From Hylemonella gracilis str. Niagara R (GTDB lineage: Bacteria; Pseudomonadota; Gammaproteobacteria; Burkholderiales; Burkholderiaceae_C), in the NCBI RefSeq assembly GCF_000600295.1, contig NZ_JEMG01000001.1:263459-327458 (forward strand): a stretch of DNA of 64,000 nucleotides, read 5' to 3'. The notes under the pieces are model-generated. The model worked only from the letters and a program-made list of their open reading frames with translations. It was not told the DNA's origin and did no database searches. The position numbers and the translations under genes were made by a program. This document shows, one piece after another, positions 8,897 to 17,400 of the stretch. Each line of letters starts with the position of its first letter. The first letter of the stretch is position 1.

Positions 8897-9635
8897 GGTG
8901 GGCCTCCTCGAGGGTCGGCACGGACGAGACCGCCGACGTGACGATCTGCCCATCGGCGATGCGGATGCAGACATCGGCCGCGTCGATCAGGGCCGGGTCA
9001 TGCGAGGAAAAGACGAAGCTCGTGCCCGTATCGCGCTGGATGCGGCGCATCAAGGCGATGATGTCGGCACCGGTCTGGCGGTCCAGATTGGCCGTGGGCT
9101 CGTCGGCAAGCACCAGGCCCGGCGCATTGGCCAGGGCACGGGCGATGGCCACGCGCTGGCGCTGCCCGCCGGACAACTGGTTCGGCCGCCGTGTTTCCAT
9201 GCCTTGCAGGCCCACCGCCGCCAACAGTTCGCGTGCGCGCTGGCGGCGACGTGCACCATCACGCTCCAGCAGGCGTATGGGGTACTCCACGTTCTCCAGC
9301 GCGTTGAGCACCGGCAGCAGGTTGAAGTTCTGGAACACAAAACCGATGCGCCGTGCACGGAAGGCGCTGAGCCCGTCGTCGTTCAGCTCCAGCGGCGCCA
9401 GGCCGTCGATCTCGACGCGACCGTCATCGGGCCGGTCAATGCACCCCAGGATGTGCAACAGGGTGCTTTTGCCACTGCCCGACGGGCCGGCGATCACGGT
9501 GAAGCGCCCTGCCACGATGTCGACATCGACACCGCGCAGCGCAGGCACCTGCACCTCGCCCAATGTGTAGTTCTTGTGCAGGCCGCGCAGGCGGGCGATG
9601 AGAGGATGGGCGGCAGGAGCCGCAGCGTTGGTCAT
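8883..9635 (-). CDS. ABC transporter ATP-binding protein (LolD/MacB-like)
   Basis: A 250-residue ATPase that powers the adjacent permease. Walker A is GPSGSGKST (50-58), the Q-loop is in FVFQNFNLLP, the signature is LSGGQ (154-158), Walker B is LVLADEPT and the switch histidine is in SSHDP. The spacing and the NLLPVLNALENVEYP region are typical of the LolD/MacB/FtsE branch. It lies 9 nt downstream of the DUF2141 gene and overlaps the permease gene, so it is part of the same transcript. The pairing with a LolA-like protein favours LolD-like function with a specialised cargo. Confidence 0.93.
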   Translation of the reverse strand: MTNAAAPAAHPLIARLRGLHKNYTLGEVQVPALRGVDVDIVAGRFTVIAGPSGSGKSTLLHILGCIDRPDDGRVEIDGLAPLELNDDGLSAFRARRIGFVFQNFNLLPVLNALENVEYPIRLLERDGARRRQRARELLAAVGLQGMETRRPNQLSGGQRQRVAIARALANAPGLVLADEPTANLDRQTGADIIALMRRIQRDTGTSFVFSSHDPALIDAADVCIRIADGQIVTSAVSSVPTLEEAHHEPA

Positions 9636-9644
9636 GGCCGACCC

Positions 9645-10067
9645 TCAGCGCAGCTTGATGCGGATGCGCGCGCCTTCTTCGCCCAGGTCGAAACGGGCGT
9701 CACGGAACTCAGGCGGGCCGGCGGTCCCGCGCGCGTCACGGCTAAAGCCATAGGGCTCCTTCGGGATGCCGAACAGCCCGCGGTCCAGCTCGAGGTTGCC
9801 GTTTTCATCCTGGTAGGCCGAGACCGCGTAACGGCCCGGCGCTAGGTCACGGAACACCACTTCGACGACGGGTTTGTCGGCCGGTGTGCGCAGCCCGGTG
9901 GTGAACTGCTTGGGGAAGTTTTCCGCCTTATCGAACAGACCGACCGCGACGGCCCCCTGGTCGCCGCGCAGGCCTTCGACTTCGACCACCAGGTCGGCGG
10001 CGAAGACGGGCAATGAGGACAGCGCAAGCAGCGCGCCCGCGAGCCGGCGGCTTGTGGATGAATGCAT
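9645..10067 (-). CDS. DUF2141 domain secreted protein
   Basis: A 140-residue secreted protein with a signal peptide (MHSSTSRRLAGALLALSSLPVFA) and a DUF2141 body: a GDQGAVAVGLFDKAENFP strand, FRDLAPGRYAVSAYQDENGN, and GIPKEPYGFSRDARG. The family forms small beta-sandwich domains of unknown function. A much longer open frame runs through it, but the ATG at 10067 has AGGAG eight bases upstream and begins exactly at the signal peptide. It is the first gene of the ABC/LolA-like/barrel operon and faces the two-component regulator across a 192-nt divergent promoter region. No molecular role is known. Confidence 0.85.
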   Translation of the reverse strand: MHSSTSRRLAGALLALSSLPVFAADLVVEVEGLRGDQGAVAVGLFDKAENFPKQFTTGLRTPADKPVVEVVFRDLAPGRYAVSAYQDENGNLELDRGLFGIPKEPYGFSRDARGTAGPPEFRDARFDLGEEGARIRIKLR

Positions 10068-10124
10068 GATCAGACTCCTGAGGTGTTGAGGAGTCGCCAT
10101 TGCACCGGGCCGTTTTGTCGGCGA

Positions 10125-10191
10125 TGTATCGCGGCCACCCGATTTTTGTATCGGCACGCATCGGCGCAAGGGCTCGATACACTGGGATACA
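10125..10191. promoter_or_regulatory. Candidate response-regulator binding repeats in divergent promoter
   Basis: In the 192 nt between the DUF2141 operon and the response regulator gene, the hexamer TGTATC occurs four times. Two copies are forward (starting at 10125 and 10147, 22 nt apart). Two are inverted, reading GATACA (from 10176 and 10186, exactly 10 nt apart). A 10-bp tandem is the usual layout of OmpR/PhoB-family binding sites. This is seen in the sequence; the assignment to the adjacent regulator is inference. Confidence 0.5.
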
Positions 10192-10259
10192 AACCCCGTC
10201 CTCCCCGGCGGAGAATGCCGCTGCCGCTGTCTTTCGGGACAGCCGCCAGGAAACCTTGC

Positions 10260-11003
10260 ATGGAGCGCATCGATCGCATCCTGGTCGTCGACGACGACCC
10301 CGACATCCGCGGACTGCTGGCCGAATACCTCGGCGGGCAGGGCCTGCGCGCGGACTGCGCAGCCGACGGCCGGCAGATGCGTGCCGCCCTGCGCGCCGCG
10401 CCGGTGGACCTCGTGGTTCTGGACCTGATGCTGCCAGGCGAAGACGGCCTGAGCCTGCTGCGCTGGTTGCGCGACAGCGCATGGGCCCGGGTACCGGTAC
10501 TGATGCTGACCGCGCGCGGCGACAAGGTGGACCGCATCATCGGCCTGGAGATGGGCGCGGACGACTACCTGCCCAAGCCTTTCGAGCCGCGCGAGCTGGT
10601 GGCGCGCATCCGCGCCGTGCTGCGCCGCACGCGCGCGCTGCCCGCAGGTGCCGGCGCGGACGACGACATCCCCTGCCTGGCCTTTGGCAGTTGGCGCCTG
10701 GACACGGTGGCGCGCCATCTGCTGGACGTGCAAGGCGCCGTCACGTCGCTGTCGGGAGCGGAATATGCCCTGCTGCGCTTTCTTCTGCGCCACCCGCAGC
10801 GCATCGTCAACCGCGACCAATTGCTGGCCCAACTGGCGGGACGCGACGCCGAGGTCTACGACCGCAGCATCGACCTGCGGGTCAGCCGCCTGCGGCGGCG
10901 CCTGGGCGACGACGCACGCGAACCGGCCTACATCAAGACGGTGCGCAACGAGGGTTATGTCTTCTGCATGTCGGTCAGCCCTTGCGAGCAGGTGACACGA
11001 TGA
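10260..11003 (+). CDS. OmpR-family response regulator
   Basis: A 247-residue DNA-binding regulator. The receiver domain (residues 1-120) has the acidic triad DDD at 11-13, phospho-acceptor D55 in VVLDLMLPGEDG, and the conserved lysine in LPKPFEPREL. The C-terminal winged helix (about 135-240) has the Trans_Reg_C signs LSGAEYALLRFLL, YDRSIDLRVSRLRRRLGDD and IKTVRNEGYVF. The start is ATG 10260 with AGGA upstream; open sequence further upstream lies in the promoter region. The kinase gene follows with an ATGA overlap. The divergent ABC/LolA-like operon is its most likely target. Confidence 0.95.
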   Translation: MERIDRILVVDDDPDIRGLLAEYLGGQGLRADCAADGRQMRAALRAAPVDLVVLDLMLPGEDGLSLLRWLRDSAWARVPVLMLTARGDKVDRIIGLEMGADDYLPKPFEPRELVARIRAVLRRTRALPAGAGADDDIPCLAFGSWRLDTVARHLLDVQGAVTSLSGAEYALLRFLLRHPQRIVNRDQLLAQLAGRDAEVYDRSIDLRVSRLRRRLGDDAREPAYIKTVRNEGYVFCMSVSPCEQVTR

Positions 11004-12358
11004 GCAGACTCCAGCTGCCGCGCGCGCTGCGCTCGCTCACCGCGCGGGTGATGCTGATCTTGGTGCTGGCCACCGTGTTCATCCAGGCCGTCAGCTTCAT
11101 CGCCGTGCTGGCCGTGAGCGCGCGCGAAGGCCGCGCGCAGATGTACGCCTTCATGAGCGCCGATGTCGTCTTCGTGCAGCGATTCCTGCGCAGCCTGCCA
11201 GCCGAGCAGCGCGTGGCCTGGCTCACCAGCCTGGACCGGGGTTATTACGGCTTCGAACTGATCGAGGGCACATCCCCGGTGCCTCGCTGCACGCACCCGC
11301 ACGCCGTCGAACTTGCCGACAGCATGCGCGCGCGTGGTGGGCAGGACTTGGGGGTCGTGGCACTGTGCGACATCCCCGACCAACCCTTCCTGTCCCTGCC
11401 AATCGACAGCAGACAGACGTTGCTGGTGCGTTTCGGCGGACGCCCACTGCCGCTACCCCCCTTCTCGACGGGCTTCGCCTACCTGTCGGCGCTGTGCCTG
11501 GCGGTCATGCTGGTGGCTTGGCTCGCGGTCCGCCAGGCCACGCGCCCGCTGTCGCGGCTGGCCGACGCTGCCGACGCGCTGGGCCGTGACCTGCATGCGC
11601 CACCCTTGGCCGAGGACGGCCCGATGGAAGTCAGCCGCGCGGCCCGGGCCTTCAATGCCATGCAACGTGCCATCCACCGCCATGTGGCCGAGCGCACGGA
11701 AATCCTGGCAGCCATTTCGCACGACCTCAAGACCCCGTTGACCCGGCTGAGGCTGCGCGCCGAGAACCATGCGCCGCCAGACCAACGCCCGCGTTTCGTG
11801 GCCGACATCGACGCCATGCACGCCATGATCCAGGACGGTCTGGACTACGCCGAGAGCGCCAGCCTGCGCGAACCGCGCCAGTTGCTGAACCTCGGCCCCT
11901 TGTGCGAGGCCCTGGCCGAGGACATGCGCGATGCGGGGTTCGACTGCCTCTGCCAGGGCCAGGTCGAGGCGCCGGTGCACGCCGCGCCGCGCGCGCTGCG
12001 GCGCGCCTTGCAGAACCTGCTGGACAACGCCGTGCGTTACGGCCAGCGCGCGCGCGTCCAGCTGGGCGAGGACCATGGGCGGATCGTCATCGGCATTGAG
12101 GACGACGGGCCAGGCATCCCGCCTGATCAACTGGAACGGGTGTTCGATCCCTTTCTGCGCCTGGAGATCTCGCGCAGCCGGGCAACCGGCGGCTCGGGCC
12201 TGGGCTTGAGCATCGCGCGCAACTTGCTGCGCGCGCATGGCGGCGACGTGCGTCTGCACAATCTCGCGCACGGCGGCCTGCGCGCCGAGGTGCGGTTGCC
12301 ACGGGCAACGGCGGCGCAGCCCGCGCACATGAGCGGCACGCCCTCGGGCAGGCCCTGA
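11000..12358 (+). CDS. Sensor histidine kinase partner of the OmpR-type regulator
   Basis: A 452-residue membrane kinase. Helices lie at about 14-39 and 159-178, bracketing a periplasmic sensor of about 120 residues with two cysteines. HAMP spans about 179-231, and the HisKA phosphorylation site is H241 in ISHDLKTPLTRLRLRAE. The ATPase domain has N-box NLLDNAVRYG, G1 DDGPGIP and G2 GGSGLGLSIA. Architecture is EnvZ/QseC-like. It overlaps the regulator stop as ATGA, so the two are co-translated. The periplasmic signal is unknown; an envelope stimulus linked to the divergent transport operon is a reasonable inference. Confidence 0.95.
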   Translation: MSRLQLPRALRSLTARVMLILVLATVFIQAVSFIAVLAVSAREGRAQMYAFMSADVVFVQRFLRSLPAEQRVAWLTSLDRGYYGFELIEGTSPVPRCTHPHAVELADSMRARGGQDLGVVALCDIPDQPFLSLPIDSRQTLLVRFGGRPLPLPPFSTGFAYLSALCLAVMLVAWLAVRQATRPLSRLADAADALGRDLHAPPLAEDGPMEVSRAARAFNAMQRAIHRHVAERTEILAAISHDLKTPLTRLRLRAENHAPPDQRPRFVADIDAMHAMIQDGLDYAESASLREPRQLLNLGPLCEALAEDMRDAGFDCLCQGQVEAPVHAAPRALRRALQNLLDNAVRYGQRARVQLGEDHGRIVIGIEDDGPGIPPDQLERVFDPFLRLEISRSRATGGSGLGLSIARNLLRAHGGDVRLHNLAHGGLRAEVRLPRATAAQPAHMSGTPSGRP

Positions 12359-12464
12359 GTGGCACCCGCCACAATCGGCGCATCATTCGCCATTCAATCC
12401 ACTCAAAACTATCGCGGCCCCACCGGCAAGAAACACCGGGTGTCGCGCGGCCAGGAGACTTGCC

Positions 12465-13904
12465 ATGAACGCACCCCAGACATCCGCTCAACTCCAGCCC
12501 CAGGCCAAGCAGCGTCCCGTGCCCGCCGTGCTGCTGGACGCGCTCTCGGCGCGCTTCGGCGCACGCTGCTCCACCGCCCTGGCGGTGCGCGAGCAGCACG
12601 GCCGTGACGAATCCGCCTTCACCAACGTGCCGCCGCCCGCGGCTGTGGTGTACGCGGAAAACACGGCCGAGGTGGCTGAAGTGCTGCGCTTGGCCAACCA
12701 GCACGGCACGCCCGTGATTCCCTACGGGGTCGGCTCCTCGCTCGAAGGCCATCTGCTGGCCATCGAAGGTGGTATCAGCCTGGACGTGAGCCGCATGAAC
12801 CAGGTGCTGGCCATCCACCCGGAGGACCTCACCGTCACCGTGCAGCCGGGCGTGACACGCAAGCAACTCAATGAAGAACTGAAACACCTGGGCCTGTTCT
12901 TCTCCGTCGACCCGGGCGCGGACGCCAGCATCGGCGGCATGAGCGCGACGCGCGCCTCGGGCACGAACACCGTGCGCTACGGTGCCATGCGCGAAAACGT
13001 GCTGGCGCTGGAAGTCGTCACGCCGCACTCCGAGAAGGGCAGCGACATCATCCGCACCGGCAGCCGCGCCAAGAAGAGCAGCGCCGGTTACGACCTGACG
13101 CGCCTTTTCGTTGGCAGCGAAGGCACGCTGGGTGTCATCACCGAGATCACGCTCAAGGTCTACCCCTTGCCTGAGGCCATCACGGCGGCGGTCTGTTCCT
13201 TCCCCGACATCGGCGCGGCCGTGCGCACCACCATCGAGATCATCCAACTCGGGGTGCCGATCGCGCGCGTGGAACTACTGGACGCCAACACCGTGCGCGC
13301 GGTCAACAAACACAGCAAGCTCAGCCTGCGCGAGGAAGCGATGCTGCTGATGGAGTTCCACGGCTCGCCCGCCAGCGTGCGCGAGCAGGCAGAAACTGTG
13401 CAGGCCCTGGCTGCGGACCAGGGCGGCCAGGCCTTCGAATGGGCGGAGACACCGGAGGAGCGCACCCGCTTGTGGACCGCGCGGCACGCGGCCTATTTCG
13501 CGGGCCTGCAAACACGCCCCGGCTGCCGCGCCATCACCACCGATGCCTGCGTGCCGATTTCACAGCTGGCCACGGCGGTGGTCGAGAGCGTGGCCGAGGC
13601 CGACGCGGCCGGCATTCCCTACTTCCTGGTCGGCCACGTGGGGGATGGCAACTTCCACATGGGTTACCTGATCGATCCGGACAGCGCGCAGGAACGCATG
13701 CAGGCCGAACTGCTGAACCACCAGCTGGTGCAGCGAGCCCTGCGCCTGGGCGGTACCTGCACCGGCGAACACGGCATCGGCTTGCACAAGATGGGTTTTC
13801 TGCCGGAGGAAACCGGCGCGGGCGCGGTGGACGTGATGCGCACCATCAAACGCGCGCTGGACCCGAAGAACATCATGAACCCGGGCAAGATCTTTGCGTT
13901 CTAA
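12465..13904 (+). CDS. FAD-linked oxidase, GlcD/D-lactate dehydrogenase (cytochrome) type
   Basis: A 479-residue flavoprotein that oxidises a 2-hydroxyacid such as D-lactate or glycolate. The FAD_binding_4 domain carries PYGVGSSLEG and the block GADASIGGMSATRASGTNTVRYG, followed by YDLTRLFVGSEGTLGVITE. The C-terminal FAD-linked oxidase domain has GHVGDGNFH, TGEHGIG and the ending LDPKNIMNPGKIF. The gene stands alone without glcE/glcF, which favours the D-lactate dehydrogenase (Dld) type over the three-subunit glycolate oxidase. GGAG lies before ATG 12465. The exact substrate is not decided by sequence. Confidence 0.9.
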   Translation: MNAPQTSAQLQPQAKQRPVPAVLLDALSARFGARCSTALAVREQHGRDESAFTNVPPPAAVVYAENTAEVAEVLRLANQHGTPVIPYGVGSSLEGHLLAIEGGISLDVSRMNQVLAIHPEDLTVTVQPGVTRKQLNEELKHLGLFFSVDPGADASIGGMSATRASGTNTVRYGAMRENVLALEVVTPHSEKGSDIIRTGSRAKKSSAGYDLTRLFVGSEGTLGVITEITLKVYPLPEAITAAVCSFPDIGAAVRTTIEIIQLGVPIARVELLDANTVRAVNKHSKLSLREEAMLLMEFHGSPASVREQAETVQALAADQGGQAFEWAETPEERTRLWTARHAAYFAGLQTRPGCRAITTDACVPISQLATAVVESVAEADAAGIPYFLVGHVGDGNFHMGYLIDPDSAQERMQAELLNHQLVQRALRLGGTCTGEHGIGLHKMGFLPEETGAGAVDVMRTIKRALDPKNIMNPGKIFAF

Positions 13905-13969
13905 GCACGCTTTGGTAGAGCGCGGCCCACAGTGCGCAGGCGTATTGCCCCCAACACCGCGAGCGAAAT

Positions 13970-13993
13970 AAAAAAAGCGCCGGAATACGGCGC
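13970..13993 (-). terminator. Intrinsic terminator of the 68-residue orphan gene
   Basis: The perfect stem GCGCCG / CGGCGC with a five-base loop lies at 13977-13993. On the minus strand seven Ts follow it (13976 to 13970). It sits 35 nt after the stop of the small gene at 14029, so it ends that transcript. Confidence 0.8.
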
Positions 13994-14028
13994 CCTTGAA
14001 TTGTTGAGCTCCTACGGCAGGGACCGTC

Positions 14029-14235
14029 TCAGCGGAAGAAGCGGTTCTGGATGCCATTGCCGTCCGTCCAGCTGACGCCCACGGGTGCCAGGTTGTGCGG
14101 ATTGACGACGATGGCCGCGCGCTCGCTGTTCAAGTAGTTCGCGTAATCCGTGCCGTCCAGCGCGGCCCGGGCCTCGTTCAGGACCTCGTCGCCGTTGTCC
14201 CCGATGTAGTGATGCAGTGCGAATTCGATGTACAT
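14029..14235 (-). CDS. Orphan small hypothetical protein (68 aa)
   Basis: I do not recognise this 68-residue protein. It is acidic in the first half, has no signal peptide or membrane helix, and contains aromatic-rich ends (MYIEFALHHYIGDNGDEV; GNGIQNRFFR). It is credible because ATG 14235 has a perfect AAGGAG six bases upstream and a strong intrinsic terminator follows. It is a single-gene transcription unit between two unrelated genes. The upstream 100 bases are much more AT-rich than the surroundings. Confidence 0.65.
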   Translation of the reverse strand: MYIEFALHHYIGDNGDEVLNEARAALDGTDYANYLNSERAAIVVNPHNLAPVGVSWTDGNGIQNRFFR

Positions 14236-14482
14236 GTTCGACTCCTTGCTAACGATGAAAAACCGCCTTCAGTGTCGAACAAGCCACCTCCGTGTGCATC
14301 GTTTTACCGGATCGCAGGAGAATAAATTTTCTATTTCAAATCAATCACTTACGTTATTGATTTTGTTATGAGAAAAACCATTTTTTCGTATGACGGATTT
14401 TTGCTGCTGCGCAGCATTTCTTCTGCCGCATTGTGAAAATGCAGTTTCCACATGCGGGAACCGCCTAAGCGGCCCCGCATTT
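14236..14482. other. AT-rich intergenic stretch with an inverted repeat
   Basis: This non-coding interval is conspicuously AT-rich in a GC-rich window (most clearly 14316-14400). It contains the inverted repeat AATCAAT / ATTGATT separated by 10 nt (14339-14362). It probably holds the promoter of the 68-residue gene and perhaps an operator; no protein-coding frame is convincing. Confidence 0.45.
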
Positions 14483-17400
14483 CTAGGCCTGCGCCTGCTC
14501 CCAGGCAGCCAGTACGTCCTCCGCGGGCGCGGGGCGCCCATGCAGATAACCCTGCTGCACGATCTGTCCCCGCGCGTGGAGAAAGTCGGCCTGCGCGCGC
14601 GTTTCCACGCCCTCGGCCACGACTTTGAGCCGCAGGTGGCGTGCCACCGACAGGATGGCGTCCACCAGGGCGGCGTCATTGGGGTCGGTCGGCGCGTCCT
14701 GCACGAAGCTGCGATCGATCTTGATCTCGTCGATGGGCAGGCGCTTCAAGTAAGCCAGTGATGAATATCCCGTGCCGAAATCGTCCAGCGAGAACTTGAC
14801 GCCCAGACCGGCGAGCTGCGACATCTTGCTTGTCACGTTCTCCACCTGCTCCATCAGGATGCTTTCGGTGATCTCGATGATCAGGTCCCCCGGCGCGGCC
14901 GCATGCACGCGCAGGGCCTCCTGCACCTCGTGCACGAAGCTGGGCTGGTGGAACTGACGCGTGCTCACGTTGACAGCGATGGGCAGGCGCAGGCCGCGGG
15001 TACGCAAGGCGCCCAGGTGGGCACAGACACCTTGCAAGACCCAGCGCCCGACGTCGGTGATCAGCTCACTCTCCTCCGCCACCGGAATGAAGGCCCCCGG
15101 GGGCACGAGGCCCTGCTCGGGGTGTTGCCAGCGCACCAGGGCCTCGGCGCTGACCATCTGTCCATCGGCGTCGACCTGAGGCTGGAGGTACACGCGCAGC
15201 TCACCAGCGGCCAGCCCCCGGCGCAGGTCACGTTCGATCAGGAAACGGCGGCTGACCACCTGCTCCATCGAGGCGTCGAAGAAAGCGGTGTGCCCGGCGC
15301 TGCCTTCCCGGCCTCGTCCATTCTTGGCGCGGTGCAGAGCCGTGTCGGCGCGGCGCAGCACGTCCTCGGGCGTGTCTTCGGGCAAGGACGAGACATCCGC
15401 CGCCGCCTCCTGAGACTCGCCGCGATGCGGCAGCAAGGTGATGCCGATGCAGCAACTCACGGCCAGGCTCTCGCCGCGCCCAAGTTGCACGGGCATCGTC
15501 AAGGTGTCATGCAGGCTTTGCGCCAGGCGCAGGGCCTGGGCGCTCACGGCCTCGCGCACAGCCGGCTCACCCGCTGCGCCCGCCTGCTCAGGACCCCGTG
15601 CCGGCTGCAGCAGCACGGCGAATTCATCCGCATTGAGGTGGGCCAGTTGGGCCTCGGGCGGCAAGGCGGCTGCGAAGCGCCAGCTGAGCTGACGCAGCAG
15701 CTGGTCGCCCACCGCCGGGCCAAGCGCGTCGTTGACGGTCTGGAAACGGTCCAGATCCAGCAACAGCAGCGCGCACTGCTCGGACGCAGCCCCATTCGAG
15801 CTGTCCGACCCGCGACCCGGGCCCCGCGCATCCAGGGTTTCCTTCAGATCGAGCAAGAGCCGGTGGCGGTTGGGCAAGCCGGTCAGGGGATGGAACCAGG
15901 CCAGCTGGCGCGCCTTTTCCTCGGCGTTGCGTTGCTGCGTGACGTCCAACTGCACCGCCAGGTAATGCGCCACCTCATCCTGGGCATTGCGCACGGGCGC
16001 GATGGTCATGCTCACCACGTAGTCGCGCCCGTCCTTGGCGCGATTGATCAGCTCCCCATGCCAGGCCTGACCCGCCTTGATCGTGAGCCACATGGTGTCG
16101 TACACCTCGCTCGGCGTGCGGCCCGAGTTCAAAAGTCGCGGGTTGGTGCCCAGCACCTCGGCCTGCGCATAACCACTCATGGCCTCGAATGCCGGGTTGA
16201 CGTACTCGATATTGCCCTCGAGGTTGGTGATCACCACGCTGGCCGGGCTCTGCTCGATGGCTTGCGACAGGCGGATCAGCTGGTCCTGATCCCGCTTGCG
16301 CTGGGTGATGTCGCGCGTCACGCCCAGCACGCGGGTGACACGGCCCGTCTTCTCGTCGGTCAGCAAGGTGGTAACCACCTCGGTTGGCATGAGCTTGCCG
16401 TCCCCACACAGCACCGGGGTTTGGCCCAAGGCCGTGCGCTGGTCTTCGTCGCCCTCCTGCAGGGCAGCGATGCGTTCGTACAAACGCTCACGCGTGGCCT
16501 GTTCCACCTCGGGCGGCAACACGTCCCTGAAGGACATGCTGGTGGCTTGCGCCGGGTCATAACCAAACAGGCGCACGGCCGGACTGGCGTAGAGGTAGTG
16601 GTCGGCCTCCAGGTCGTAGAGCCACACCACATCACTGCTGTTGTCCGCCAACAGGCGGTACAGGGCTTCGCTCTCGAGCAGGGCCTGCTTGGCCCGCTGG
16701 AGTTCCTCGATGTCGCGCAGTGAATGCAGCCGGCGGTGGCGCTCGTGCCGCAGGTACAGCGCCACGCCCAGGGCCAGCAGGCCCAGCACGGCCGTCAAGG
16801 CCATCCAGGCGCCGCTGGCGGCGGCGCCGTGCAGCATTTCCTCTGGACTCTGCTTGACCAGCAACCACCACTCGGTCTCGCCGATGCGTTGGATCACGGC
16901 CAGGGCGGGCACGCCATGGTGCTCGAAACCGTCAACCAGCGCACCATCCGGCTGCGGCCAGGACAGTCGGGCCAACACCCCGCGCAGTTGCGCCGCGCGC
17001 TCGGGAACAAGCTCGCCTGCGAAGATGAACTGCGCGCCTTCACGGCGCAACAGCACCGCCTCCGCGCCCGAGCGCAGCATGGGCCAGTCGCTCAGGGCCA
17101 TGCGCAGATAGGCGTCCGCATCGGCATGCAGCACCAGGGCTGCACGGTCTTGTTCGCGCGCGATGTCGTTGCCCGCGCCGTTCGAACCGCCGGATCCCAG
17201 GGCTGCGACAAGCGCCAGACGCCATGCCCCTTGGGCGTCGCGCCAGAGTCCGACCCACTGAGGCCGGCTCTGCTCGATGGCCAGACGCGCGGCCTGCGCC
17301 AGCGCCGCATCCGCCGGTGCGTCGCGCGACGGCGAGCCATCCAGCCAACGCCGTCCCTGGGCGTCGACGATGTCCGCGTGCACAAACCCCTGGGGTTGCC

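Noticed and set aside
9645-10832. A 395-codon minus-strand frame that would make the DUF2141 protein much longer
   Set aside because: Its upstream part is antisense to the response regulator, and a signal peptide with a good ribosome binding site begins at 10067.
14402-14478. Two GC-rich hairpins downstream of the large EAL gene as a terminator
   Set aside because: They have no following T-run on the minus strand, so I do not call them an intrinsic terminator.
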